Origin: Cytobacillus dafuensis
Lineage (GTDB): Bacteria; Bacillota; Bacilli; Bacillales; Cytobacillaceae
Direction: 5' to 3'
Assembly: GCF_007995155.1 (NCBI RefSeq)
Contig: NZ_CP042593.1
Coordinates: 848,001-912,000, forward strand
DNA: 64,000 bases
Position numbers and translations under genes: made by a program. Shown here one piece after another: positions 1 through 8,196 of the stretch (the stretch's first letter is position 1; each line of letters starts with the position of its first letter). The notes under the pieces are model-generated. The model saw only the letters and a list, made by a program, of their open reading frames with translations, did no database searches and was not told the DNA's origin.

Positions 1-152
1 GAACTTGCGTGTATGTTCCTCCGAAAAGCTTGCATCAAATCATCAATAATACAGACCAAGTACTAAAAGTGTTATCTGCCGTTTCCCCTGCTTTTGAACC
101 GAGTCAATATGCCAAAGACCATAAATTAAACGAGGGGGATAAAAATGACTAA
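1..152 (+). CDS. Cupin-domain protein, C-terminal fragment
   Basis: Reading frame 3 is open from the window edge and ends at TAA 150-152, giving about 49 residues. They include VYVPPKSLHQIINNTDQVLK followed by a VLSAVSPAF segment, which is the last strand region of a small cupin barrel (a conserved P-P-x-x-x-H-x-I-x-N ending). The stop overlaps the start of the next gene by 8 bases, so the two are probably translationally coupled and part of one catabolic operon. The N-terminus and metal-binding motif 1 lie outside the window, so the enzyme (dioxygenase, isomerase or non-catalytic cupin) cannot be named. Confidence 0.75.
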   Translation, partial: TCVYVPPKSLHQIINNTDQVLKVLSAVSPAFEPSQYAKDHKLNEGDKND

Positions 153-837
153 AATTATTGATCTTACCCAAGAAATTTTTCAAGGAATGCCGGTATATCC
201 TGGGCATGTGAAGACGGTGATTTGGGATCACCATTCCCACGAAGAAACCGCAAAAGTATTCAACCATGAGTTTTCCTACGCGACACGTGGGCTTATGTTC
301 AGCGATCATGGACCTACCCATGTGGATGCGATCAATCATATCGATCCAGATCCTAATTCAGAAGCGATTAATGAATTGCCGTTGGAGAAATTTTATACCT
401 CAGCGGTGGCGTTGGATGTATCCTATATTCCATCAAGCGGTTTTATTAGAATACAAGATTTAGAGGATGCATGCAGCAAAGCAAATTTGTGCATTCAAAG
501 TGGGGATACAGTGCTTCTGTATACTGGCCATTACACGAGAAATTATGGGACTTCCAGGTGGTTGGAAGGCTACGCTGGACTTGATTTCGAAGCTACGGAG
601 TGGCTTGCCAAAAAAGGTGTGGTAAATATTGGAATTGATGCACCAAGTATTGATAATCCGATGGATCGCACGTACCCATCCCATAATGCATGCAGGGAAT
701 ACAAAGTACTTAATACTGAGAATTTAGCCGATTTAACCCCAGTTGTAGGAAAGCGTTTCCAATATATCGGGTTACCGTTAAAAATCCGAGGAGGAACAGG
801 ATCACCCATTCGTGCTGTAGCGGTTGTAGAGGAGTAA
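145..837 (+). CDS. Cyclase-family metal-dependent hydrolase (kynurenine formamidase-like)
   Basis: This 230-residue protein matches the cyclase/kynurenine formamidase fold. It has an N-terminal IIDLTQEIFQGMPVYPGH segment and the metal-binding signature D-H-G-P-T-H-V-D-A-I-N-H at about residues 54-65, a variant of the family HxGTHxDxxxH. Family members hydrolyse amide or lactone-type bonds, for example N-formylkynurenine. The gene starts at ATG 145 behind an AGGGGG box. It overlaps the upstream cupin gene and is followed 29 bases later by an aryl-CoA-ligase-like gene. The context suggests aromatic or related organic-acid breakdown. The precise substrate is not visible; a kynB assignment would need kynU or kynA nearby, and none is seen. 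Confidence 0.82.
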   Translation: MTKIIDLTQEIFQGMPVYPGHVKTVIWDHHSHEETAKVFNHEFSYATRGLMFSDHGPTHVDAINHIDPDPNSEAINELPLEKFYTSAVALDVSYIPSSGFIRIQDLEDACSKANLCIQSGDTVLLYTGHYTRNYGTSRWLEGYAGLDFEATEWLAKKGVVNIGIDAPSIDNPMDRTYPSHNACREYKVLNTENLADLTPVVGKRFQYIGLPLKIRGGTGSPIRAVAVVEE

Positions 838-866
838 TACTAAGTTGATTAATGGAGGTAGGGAAA

Positions 867-2255
867 ATGTCGAATCAGGGACTTCATACGAAAGAAACCA
901 AGGCATTATATCGAAATGTTTTTAATCAGGAAATTGAGACCATGCCTACGGAAAAAATGCGTGCCTTACAGGAAGAAAAATTCTTAAAGCAGGTAGAGTA
1001 TTCTTATAAAAACTCAACTTTCTATCAAAGAAAGTTCAAGGAGGCTGGAATTGAACTAGAAGACATCCGTTCCTTGGATGACATCAAGAAGATACCCATG
1101 ACAACCAAACAGGAGCTGCGAGACGCGCTGCTTCAACAGCCTCCAATACTAGGCGAAAATCAGACAGCTACCTCCGAAAAAATTGTGAGACTTCATGCTT
1201 CCAGCGGTAGCACAGGCAGACCGACTTACGTTGGCCTTACGAAAACAGATACTTTGCTATGGGATGAAAGCTGCGCCAGAGCTTTTTGGACAAACGGAAT
1301 CCGTCCAGATGATGTAGTAGCTCATTGCTGGAACTATAGCATGTTTGTCGGCGGTCTTGCAGACCACATGGGGTGTGAACATACTGGAGCTACCATGGTT
1401 CCGATCGGTATTGGAAATTCTGGAAGGCTAGCCAGAATGATTCAAGATTTAGGAATTACCGCTATCAATGCCACCCCATCCTATATCATGTATTTAGCAG
1501 ACGCAATTAAGAAGGAATTGGGCATTGATCCCGCTGAAACGACGCTGAAAAAAATCATTACGGGTGGGGAACCCGGTGGAGCCATTCCTGCTACGAGAAA
1601 GTTAATCGAAGAAACATGGAATGCAAAATGCTGTGAGCTCTATGGGATGGTGGATATTCATCCGATTATCGGCGCCGAATGTGAACATCAGCAAGGTATG
1701 CATTTCTTGGTCGGCGACTTAGTCTATCCAGAACTATTCGATGTCGAGACAGGTGAACATCTGGAAATTAAAGCAGGTGCAGTAGGGGAAGTGGTTTATA
1801 CCCATTTAGAACGCTATGCCAATTCTGTATTACGTTTTAAATCTCATGATATTATTGAAGTTTTAGGAACTGAATGCGAATGCGGCCGTACAGGCTACCG
1901 TTTTAAAGTGGTAGGTCGAAGTGACGACATGTTAATTGTTAAAGGCGTAAACGTCTATCCAAGCGCGATTGAAGATGTTCTCCGCGACATAGAAGAGATG
2001 ACGGGTCACTTTGCAATTAAACTGGAAAAAGAAGGTGTACAGCAGGATTTCATTCAGTTAGTGGCCGAATTTGCCGCAGACTATAAAGGGGATCTTGAAA
2101 TCTTAAATAAAAAAGTCCAGAACCGAATTGGAGATATGCTTCAATTCCGCGCCAATGTTGAGCTAGTGGCGGAGAATAGCCTCCCGCGCTTTGAGCATAA
2201 GGCAAAACGCATTTATAAGACCTATCAAGGAGAGCATTTACCGATTAATCAGTGA
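867..2255 (+). CDS. Phenylacetate-CoA ligase-like AMP-forming acyl-CoA ligase
   Basis: The protein has about 462 residues, usual for the PaaK family of AMP-forming aryl-CoA ligases, which activate an aromatic acid with ATP and CoA. The nucleotide loop is HASSGSTGRPT, the later catalytic loop is GRSDDMLIVKG, and a CECGR motif plus a C-terminal PaaK-type domain (VYPSAIEDVL onwards) are present. An in-frame ATG at 852 exists, but GGAGG at 854-858 sits on top of it, so I take ATG 867 as the start with 8-base spacing. The gene follows the cyclase in the same operon. The substrate is unknown; anthranilate, phenylacetate or hydroxybenzoate-type acids are all plausible. Confidence 0.85.
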   Translation: MSNQGLHTKETKALYRNVFNQEIETMPTEKMRALQEEKFLKQVEYSYKNSTFYQRKFKEAGIELEDIRSLDDIKKIPMTTKQELRDALLQQPPILGENQTATSEKIVRLHASSGSTGRPTYVGLTKTDTLLWDESCARAFWTNGIRPDDVVAHCWNYSMFVGGLADHMGCEHTGATMVPIGIGNSGRLARMIQDLGITAINATPSYIMYLADAIKKELGIDPAETTLKKIITGGEPGGAIPATRKLIEETWNAKCCELYGMVDIHPIIGAECEHQQGMHFLVGDLVYPELFDVETGEHLEIKAGAVGEVVYTHLERYANSVLRFKSHDIIEVLGTECECGRTGYRFKVVGRSDDMLIVKGVNVYPSAIEDVLRDIEEMTGHFAIKLEKEGVQQDFIQLVAEFAADYKGDLEILNKKVQNRIGDMLQFRANVELVAENSLPRFEHKAKRIYKTYQGEHLPINQ

Positions 2256-2266
2256 TCCTTAGGTAA

Positions 2267-2308
2267 AGGGGATGAATAAAAAAGCCTCATAAGGATGATT
2301 CATCCCCT
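2267..2308. other. 11-bp inverted repeat between ligase and transporter genes
   Basis: AGGGGATGAAT (2267-2277) is perfectly complementary to ATTCATCCCCT (2298-2308), with a 20-base loop. Only a weak T run follows, so it may be a partial terminator/attenuator or a regulator binding site ahead of the MFS gene. Confidence 0.5.
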
Positions 2309-2370
2309 CTTATGCTCACTTTTTCTTCGGAAGTGAATTTGGAGTGACCACTTTTGCGAGGAGGAAAGCC

Positions 2371-3804
2371 ATGTATTCATCTATTTTAGCAAAGTTAGAT
2401 CAGGCAAGATTAAACCGAAATCACTTTAAGATGATTTTTGCAGCCGTTCTAGGTGATATGCTTGAATTTTTTGATTACTTTATTATGGGCTTTGTACTGG
2501 CCTTTATCATTGTCCCTTGGAAATTGAATTACCTGGAAAGCTCGATTATTCTCCTTTCAGCAGGGATTGGGGCAATGCTTGGATCCTTTGTCTTTGGGAT
2601 GCTGGCAGACCGGTTCGGAAGGCGAAATATTATGATCATAACGATTTTAACCTTCTCTTTGGCTAGTGGTGCCATGTACTTTACACCGGAAGGCTGGTGG
2701 GGATACCTTACACTGTTTCGCTTTATTGTGGGCTTTGGTGTTGGTGGGCTTTATTCGGTAAGTTTAACACTTATTCAAGAGGTTGTACCTTCTCGTTATC
2801 GGGGTAGAATCAGTGGCATTGTAACCGCTTTTATTCCCATCGGTTCATTGATGGGAAGCTTATCGGCTGGATATTTATCCGACATCGTGGGCTGGCGGGG
2901 ACTTTTTTTACTCACTTTGCTTCCGGCACTTCTCGTGATATTTATCCGGATTTCCTGGGTACCGGAATCACCGAGATGGCTCCTATCTAGGGGAAAATAT
3001 GATGAAGCCATAAAAACGGTCAGCAGATTTACCTATCTGGACGAACAGGACAAAAAAACACTCCATAATTCAAAACCGATAAGTTTAAAAACAAAATCCA
3101 AAACACGCTTTTTGGATGTGTTTAAATACCCGAGAAGTTTAATCGTCTCATGGGGAGTCAACCTTGGAAGCCAAACCGCTTACTATGGCATCGGATTATG
3201 GGGTCCGGCTATACTGGCGTTGGTTCTTAAATTGAGTCCGACTGAAGCCGCCAAAATGTATATTTTTGTCTCTTTGGGCGGATTTGTAGGCAGATGGTTC
3301 TTTTCATTTATCTCTGAATGGCTGGGACGAAAGGCTACGGGTTTTATCACTTGTGTTGCAGGAGGAATATTAACGATTTTGGCTGGGATATTTCATAGCT
3401 CATTTATCGGAGGTACATCAGTCATGTGGTTACTTCTGATTGCTACTTATTTCTTTATCGATGGGGCATTCACGATCGTCGGTCCATACAGCTCTGAGGT
3501 TTGGCCTTCCCATATCAGGGCGACTGGGATGGGTTCAGCCTATGGATTTGGAGGACTGGGGAAGATTATTGGTCCGTTGGGTCTTGCACTCATTGCAGGC
3601 GCTACGAATGTGGTCTCACCTAAAGCTACGATTGATGCGGTTGTACCGGCATTCATTTTTTTAGGATCACTAGTCATTATAGGTGGAATCCTGTTTTTAT
3701 TTGGACATGAAACAAATAAAAGATCAATCGAAGAGATTGATGCCATGGTTATGAAAGGAAAAGGACAGAAAGAGCCAGCAGCTGTAACTGAATCAAGCTT
3801 TTAA
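2371..3804 (+). CDS. MFS transporter, aromatic acid/sugar-porter-like
   Basis: The protein has about 477 residues and twelve predicted membrane segments. It carries the MFS signatures ADRFGRRN in the loop between TM2 and TM3, RxxxGxGxGG-like RFIVGFGVGG, and PESPRWLLSRGKYDEA before the central loop, the last being typical of sugar porter and aromatic-acid:H+ symporter families. A GTG at 2344 is in frame, but GAGGAGG at 2358-2364 points to ATG 2371. It lies in the same orientation as the cupin/cyclase/ligase genes, so it is probably the uptake carrier for the acid they degrade. The exact substrate is inferred from context only. Confidence 0.85.
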   Translation: MYSSILAKLDQARLNRNHFKMIFAAVLGDMLEFFDYFIMGFVLAFIIVPWKLNYLESSIILLSAGIGAMLGSFVFGMLADRFGRRNIMIITILTFSLASGAMYFTPEGWWGYLTLFRFIVGFGVGGLYSVSLTLIQEVVPSRYRGRISGIVTAFIPIGSLMGSLSAGYLSDIVGWRGLFLLTLLPALLVIFIRISWVPESPRWLLSRGKYDEAIKTVSRFTYLDEQDKKTLHNSKPISLKTKSKTRFLDVFKYPRSLIVSWGVNLGSQTAYYGIGLWGPAILALVLKLSPTEAAKMYIFVSLGGFVGRWFFSFISEWLGRKATGFITCVAGGILTILAGIFHSSFIGGTSVMWLLLIATYFFIDGAFTIVGPYSSEVWPSHIRATGMGSAYGFGGLGKIIGPLGLALIAGATNVVSPKATIDAVVPAFIFLGSLVIIGGILFLFGHETNKRSIEEIDAMVMKGKGQKEPAAVTESSF

Positions 3805-3962
3805 TCTTTAGTGGGTTGGATGTAGCTTTGGTATAAAGTTTATCTAATTAACACTAATAATCTTAATATTATGTAATAGAAAGAGCATGTTCTGAAAAAA
3901 GATTAATCAAAACAAGCTCCCTTTTTATGTATCAAGTACAGTTTTTGTCTTTCTTAAATGTT

Positions 3963-3984
3963 AGCATCCTTCGGGGTGCTTTTT
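3963..3984 (+). terminator. Intrinsic terminator with UUCG tetraloop
   Basis: AGCATCC (3963-3969) pairs with GGGTGCT (3974-3980) around a TTCG loop, followed by TTTT. It would end the catabolic transcript. Confidence 0.75.
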
Positions 3985-4220
3985 AGTTTCTAGATATCAA
4001 AATAAATTTAAGAGTAATTATTTTTTCATTTACCTTAGAAATGAGCATGTGCTTGTTCAGCTAAAGTTGCATACTGGAACAACTGTAATATTTTTTTAGT
4101 AGAGGGGTGAATATGACAATAGGACATAAACTAGAAAAGAAGAAATAAAGAAACTCCTGCTAAAATAAGCTAAAATAGGCTATATAAAGTATAAAGATAT
4201 TGGTAGGAGTGAAGTAAATA
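3985..4220. other. AT-rich intergenic region
   Basis: No recognisable gene is present. A possible 11-residue peptide (ATG 4113 to TAA 4148) lies behind a good AGAGGGGTGA box, and a short AAAATAAGC/AAAATAGGC duplication follows at about 4160-4180. The peptide may be a leader or a remnant of a lost gene. Confidence 0.35.
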
Positions 4221-4454
4221 GTGTATTTAACAGTAGAAGAAACAGCCGATTATTTATCTGTGTCTGTAGCATATGTGGAAAATTTAATTTTACAAGGAAA
4301 AATTCGAGTTTTGCATGATGGTGATGGTGTCGTTTTGATTTCCAAAGATCAGTTCAAAACACATTTTGAACAGCTTGAGAAATATAAAAAATTAGTGGAG
4401 GAAATGGCGAATGAGCCAATTCCAGAGGATAGAGACATTAAAGATGAAGACTAG
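4221..4454 (+). CDS. Excisionase-type helix-turn-helix DNA-binding protein
   Basis: This 77-residue protein begins YLTVEETADYLSVSVAYVEN, the winged-helix MerR/excisionase signature (T-x-x-E-x-A-x-x-L-x-V-S). Recognition helix and wing are followed by a charged C-terminal tail, KYKKLVEEMANEPIP. Start is GTG 4221 with TAGGAG 11 bases upstream. Proteins of this type act as recombination directionality factors or small transcription regulators, or serve as antitoxin-like DNA binders. No integrase or phage gene is adjacent. The gene is followed 76 bases later by a truncated flavoprotein gene, so the two may be a regulator and target pair. Confidence 0.75.
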   Translation: MYLTVEETADYLSVSVAYVENLILQGKIRVLHDGDGVVLISKDQFKTHFEQLEKYKKLVEEMANEPIPEDRDIKDED

Positions 4455-4530
4455 TAAAATCACAAAATTTTACAGTCAGCTTTTTTTCAGCTAATCTTAA
4501 AATATTAAGAGAAAAAAGGAGGAATTGTAA

Positions 4531-5091
4531 ATGTATGATATTACGATTATCGGAATAGGTCCAGCAGGGGGAAGTGCGGCTTTATTTGCTGCTAAAGCTG
4601 GTAAAAAGGTATTAGTCATTGATAATGATAAAAGTGTAACGAAGCGTGCATGGTTAGAAAATCACTACGGAGTAATGGAGATTTCTGGTCCGGAATTAGT
4701 AGAGATAGGAAAAAAACAAGCTGCTAAATTTGGTGCTGAGCTTGTAGAAGCGACAGTTGAAAATATTGAAAAGGCGGAAACGGGTTTTACTATCCAAACA
4801 GCTGATCAGAACTTTGAAACAAAGCACATCATTGTGGCAACAGGAATGTTAACAGACCTCGCTGAAAAAGTAGGTTTACATACAAAGCCAGGAACTGAGC
4901 CGCGTATTAAAACAATTTTAGATGTCGATGCAAACGGTAAAACAAATATTGATGGAATATGGGCAGCAGGTACCGTTGCAGGAGTTAGTATGCACACGAT
5001 CATCACAGCAGGGGACGGAGCAAAGGTTGCCATTAATGTGATAAGCGAGCTAAATGGTGAGCGCTACGTTGACCATGATATGATAAAGTGA
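4531..5091 (+). CDS. Short thioredoxin-reductase-like FAD protein
   Basis: The 186-residue product opens with a dinucleotide-binding GIGPAGGSAALFAAKAGKK motif at residues 8-26 and ends with the second FAD motif of thioredoxin reductases, GIWAAGTVAGVSMH. The redox CxxC and the NADPH-binding domain of a normal ~310-residue TrxB are missing, so the protein is essentially the split FAD domain alone. Such minimal flavoproteins occur in Bacillaceae, but their reaction is unknown to me. Start is ATG 4531 behind AAAGGAGGA. The last codons, ATA AAG TGA, belong to the RE1 repeat beginning at 5083, so the native C-terminus may have been altered by the repeat. Confidence 0.75.
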   Translation: MYDITIIGIGPAGGSAALFAAKAGKKVLVIDNDKSVTKRAWLENHYGVMEISGPELVEIGKKQAAKFGAELVEATVENIEKAETGFTIQTADQNFETKHIIVATGMLTDLAEKVGLHTKPGTEPRIKTILDVDANGKTNIDGIWAAGTVAGVSMHTIITAGDGAKVAINVISELNGERYVDHDMIK

Positions 5092-5362
5092 AACTTCCAT
5101 TAGTGGGGGTTTTTCGACGCACAGGACGTGCTAGAGCCGACGTTGCCATAGGACGTGGCGTTCTTAGTCGGCTTTCATCCCCCACTGATGGTTAGTTGCG
5201 GCCCACAGGAAGTGGGTCACGCAGACGTTGCCACACGATGTGGCGCTTTTAGTCTGTGTTCATTTTATGGGCCTTTACGGGCAGTTGATCCCCCACTTAG
5301 GTTTCTTTGATTCTCTCGCAATCTTGAAGTGGGGGTCTTACTGCCCGTTAATCTGCGATAAA
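5083..5362 (+). repeat. RE1 copy A: long modular multi-hairpin repeat (both cassettes)
   Basis: The element begins ATAAAGTGAAACTTCC and ends CTGCCCGTTAATCTGCGATAAA-like. It has an outer stem, CCATTAGTGGGGG against CCCCCACTGATGG. A second stem is ACGGGCAGT...CCCCCACTT against AAGTGGGGG...ACTGCCCGT. Two ~55-base cassettes are inserted. Cassette 1 contains hairpins GCAC/GTGC (5119-5131, loop AGGAC) and AGCCGAC/GTCGGCT (5135-5173). Cassette 2 contains CCCAC/GTGGG (5202-5216, loop AGGAA) and ACGCAGAC/GTCTGTGT (5219-5259). Other copies lie at 27151, 41618, 59305 and 59657. Confidence 0.9.
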
Positions 5363-5380
5363 GTAAAATAAACAGAATGA

Positions 5381-5419
5381 GCCATCCTCTTATTTAAAAA
5401 TGGTAGAGGGTGGCTTTTT
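5381..5419 (+). terminator. Intrinsic terminator
   Basis: GCCATCCTCT (5381-5390) pairs with AGAGGGTGGC, followed by TTTTTC. It lies immediately after RE1 copy A and before RE3 copy 1. Confidence 0.75.
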
Positions 5420-5431
5420 CGTGGCTAATAG

Positions 5432-5530
5432 GAAAGTTTAAGTTTATTAACGTGCTAAAGTGAAGTGTGTTTTCAATTAAATATCTGCTAATAGGATCGC
5501 ATAAGAAAAACAAAGGCTTATGTTTTATTA
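5432..5530 (+). repeat. RE3 copy 1: ~90-bp dispersed repeat
   Basis: The segment from GAAAGTTTAAGTTTATTAAC onwards is nearly the same as 25817-25922, including TTCAATTAAATATCT and ATCGC..TAAGAAAAAC. It ends in a hairpin, CATAAG/CTTATG, followed by T-rich sequence. Both copies begin just downstream of an intrinsic terminator. The rest of the gap to 5671 shows nothing recognisable apart from AT-rich promoter-like sequence for the peptidase gene. Confidence 0.8.
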
Positions 5531-5671
5531 CCTATGCTCTTTATCCTAATTTATTCATTAGTAGAAAAAAATAGAAATTAAGTCCTACCGTTATCTAGTA
5601 GTAAATACACTTATCTGAATATTTGCAATAATCTATCATTAGTAATATAAACCTATGGTAGGAGGATTTCT

Positions 5672-7072
5672 ATGAAAAAACCAATTTTATCAATCGCACT
5701 TGCATCTACTTTAGCATTTGGAGCAATCGGCACTCATGCTGCATTAGCAAAGCCAGTAGAAGTTATGCAAAATCAGCCAGTAAAAGTATTCGATCATAAG
5801 GTAATTAAGAAGATTAATGCAGAAAACATTTTCAATAATATTGATTATCTATCGAAAACACCGCGTGTAGCTGGGACAGAAGCAGAGAATCTAGCTGTAA
5901 AGTATATTAAAGATCAATTTGAATCCTATGGCTATGAAGTAGATATTCAGCCATTTACGTTTTATGGATATACTCCTCCACATACAATTGATTTGGACGT
6001 TGCAGGATATAACGGTGAACTAAAGCCAAGCTCCTTTACATATTCCGTTAGTGGAAACGTATCAGGTGAGCTTGTTTATGCTGGCTTAGGCAAAAAAGAA
6101 GAGCTCGCCAATCAAAATCTCACTGGAAAAATTGCAATGATTAAACGTGGAGATATTAGTTTTGGAGAGAAAGTTTTAAATGCCGCTGAAAAAGGTGCAG
6201 TAGGGGTCATTATCTTTAATAATACAAGTGGAGCCGTAAATGGGACACTTGGAGAAGCGAATGATAAATATGTTCCTGCTGTTGCATTGACGAAATCAGA
6301 GGGTGACGCCCTTTTGGCTCAACTAAACGGTGGCAAAACATTACAGGCCTCCTTAAAAATTGAGGGAGCTCGAGCAGGAGAAAGCACCTCTCATAATGTC
6401 ATTGCAACAAAAAAACCTACAAATAAACAGAAAGACACGAATAAGATTATCGTAGTGGGCTCTCACCATGATTCTGTTGCAGGAGCACCAGGGGCAAATG
6501 ATGATGCATCTGGAACAGCAACGACGCTCGAGCTTGCACGTGTCTTTAAGGATGTGCCAACTGATACAGAAATCCGATTTATAACATTTGGTGCTGAAGA
6601 GCTAGGATTACTTGGGTCCAACTATTATGTTAAAAATATATCAGAGGACGAAAAAGAGCGCACAATTGCTAATTTCAATTTAGATATGGTCGGAAGCAAG
6701 GATGCGGGAGATCTCGTATTGTTAACACTTGATGGAAAACCAAATCTTGTTACAGAGCTTTCACAAGCATCTAGTACAAGATTAAATGGGTCAGCAACAC
6801 CGTACGGTCAAGGTGGACGCAGTGACCATGTTCCATTTGCAGAAGCAGGAATCCCTGCTGCATTATTTATCCACAGCCCTACAGAGCCTTGGTATCACAC
6901 TCCAGAGGATTCGATTGATAAAATCAGCAAAGAAAAGCTTCAGGATGTAGCTGAGATTGTCGGAGCAGCAGTCTATGACCTAGCACGCTTTGACAATATG
7001 GGTCCAAAACCAAAGAAAGCACCAAAGGTAAAAGCGGATATTGATCAATACCATGAAAAGGATGTAAGATAA
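5672..7072 (+). CDS. ywaD: Secreted M28 aminopeptidase with PA domain (YwaD-like)
   Basis: This 466-residue zinc aminopeptidase has a signal peptide (MKKPILSIALASTLAFGAIG, cleavage near ALA-K at 24-27) and a PA insert at about 110-235. The M28 domain follows, with metal ligands H265 (SHHDS), D277 (GANDDASG), E310 (GAEELG), D338 (NLDMVG) and H409 (PWYHTPED); E309 is the general base. Order and length match B. subtilis YwaD, which releases N-terminal residues from extracellular peptides. Start is ATG 5672 behind GGTAGGAGG. The gene is monocistronic, ended by the hairpin at 7086. A paralogue lies at 48577. Confidence 0.92.
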   Translation: MKKPILSIALASTLAFGAIGTHAALAKPVEVMQNQPVKVFDHKVIKKINAENIFNNIDYLSKTPRVAGTEAENLAVKYIKDQFESYGYEVDIQPFTFYGYTPPHTIDLDVAGYNGELKPSSFTYSVSGNVSGELVYAGLGKKEELANQNLTGKIAMIKRGDISFGEKVLNAAEKGAVGVIIFNNTSGAVNGTLGEANDKYVPAVALTKSEGDALLAQLNGGKTLQASLKIEGARAGESTSHNVIATKKPTNKQKDTNKIIVVGSHHDSVAGAPGANDDASGTATTLELARVFKDVPTDTEIRFITFGAEELGLLGSNYYVKNISEDEKERTIANFNLDMVGSKDAGDLVLLTLDGKPNLVTELSQASSTRLNGSATPYGQGGRSDHVPFAEAGIPAALFIHSPTEPWYHTPEDSIDKISKEKLQDVAEIVGAAVYDLARFDNMGPKPKKAPKVKADIDQYHEKDVR

Positions 7073-7085
7073 AGAGAATTTTTTA

Positions 7086-7122
7086 AGCTAGTCCCCTGAA
7101 CAGGAAGGGGACTAGCTTTTTC
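7086..7122 (+). terminator. Intrinsic terminator of the M28 peptidase gene
   Basis: AGCTAGTCCCC pairs perfectly with GGGGACTAGCT around a 10-base loop and is followed by TTTTTCTG. Confidence 0.9.
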
Positions 7123-7151
7123 TGTGCCTTAATAGAAAGGGGATTATTTAG

Positions 7152-8114
7152 TTAATAGCCTTTAACATAATCAACTAAATTAATCGGAAGCTTCTCTCCT
7201 TTAAGATAGCTCTTTAAATTTGGAATAAAAATATCTTCAATGACACGATTATTATAATGTTCAGTTGACCCGGCTGTATGAGGCGTGATAATCACATTTT
7301 CAAGCTCCCATAATGGGCTGTTTTCCCCAAGCGGTTCCTTTTCAAATACATCCAAGCCTGCGCCAGCGATTTTTTCTTCCTTCAGTGCCTCGATAAGGTC
7401 AGCTTCCACAATAATGTCGCCGCGGGCGATGTTAATGAAGAAGGAAGATGGTTTCATTAAATTAAATTGTTCTTTGCCAAATAAAAGTTTGGTTTCCTTC
7501 GTAAGTGGAAGGGTTACGACAACATAGTCACATACAGGCAATACATCGTTCATCTGATCAAGCTTATACATCGTGTCAACATTTTCTTCAGGCTGGCCAG
7601 AACGACGGAAGCCTAAAACATTCATTCCAAAAGCCTTTGCAATTTTTGCTGTTTCCTTACCAATAGCACCTACGCCAAAAAGCCCCATTGTTTTTCCATG
7701 AAGTTCAAGCCTTAATCCAGAATGATGCCATTTTCTAGATTGTTGATTTTTAACATATGTATTTATTTTTCTTGTAAGTCCAAGCATAAGTGCAAAGATC
7801 GTTTCCGATATAGGGAATGAATGAACACCATTTGCTGATGTTAATTGTACATGGCGTGAATTCAATTTTTCTAAAGGCATGCTATTTATTCCGGCAGACC
7901 ATGTTTGGACCCAGCGCAGCTTTGATTCATTGTTTAACACATATTCTCCTAAATCCTTCTTCCAGCCAGCAATGATTTCAGCTTCTTTTAAGTGATCTTG
8001 CCAAACTGTTTTATCTTTTCCAATTATAAGCTCCCAATCTGGGGCAATTTCTTTTATTGATGCAATAAGATTTTGATCAAGATTTTGGGTAACGACTAGC
8101 TTTCTTTTATCCAC
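7152..8114 (-). CDS. D-2-hydroxyacid dehydrogenase family protein
   Basis: The 320-residue product has the NAD-binding GVGAIGKETAK motif and the family catalytic residues: Arg in NIARGDII, Glu in DVFEKEPL and His in ITPHTAGS. Enzymes of this family reduce 2-keto acids to D-2-hydroxy acids, or the reverse, in the cytoplasm. The start ATG is preceded by AGGGGGAA. No neighbour on the same strand is close enough to define a pathway; the gene faces the peptidase gene and is followed by that gene's terminator. The substrate (glyoxylate, hydroxypyruvate or another keto acid) is not evident. Confidence 0.87.
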   Translation of the reverse strand: MDKRKLVVTQNLDQNLIASIKEIAPDWELIIGKDKTVWQDHLKEAEIIAGWKKDLGEYVLNNESKLRWVQTWSAGINSMPLEKLNSRHVQLTSANGVHSFPISETIFALMLGLTRKINTYVKNQQSRKWHHSGLRLELHGKTMGLFGVGAIGKETAKIAKAFGMNVLGFRRSGQPEENVDTMYKLDQMNDVLPVCDYVVVTLPLTKETKLLFGKEQFNLMKPSSFFINIARGDIIVEADLIEALKEEKIAGAGLDVFEKEPLGENSPLWELENVIITPHTAGSTEHYNNRVIEDIFIPNLKSYLKGEKLPINLVDYVKGY

Positions 8115-8196
8115 TAAGATTCCCCCTTTTCAATATCATAGCAAAAAAGGGAAGATCCAATAAGGAACTTCCACTTTAAACTTTGGATGTTTAATC

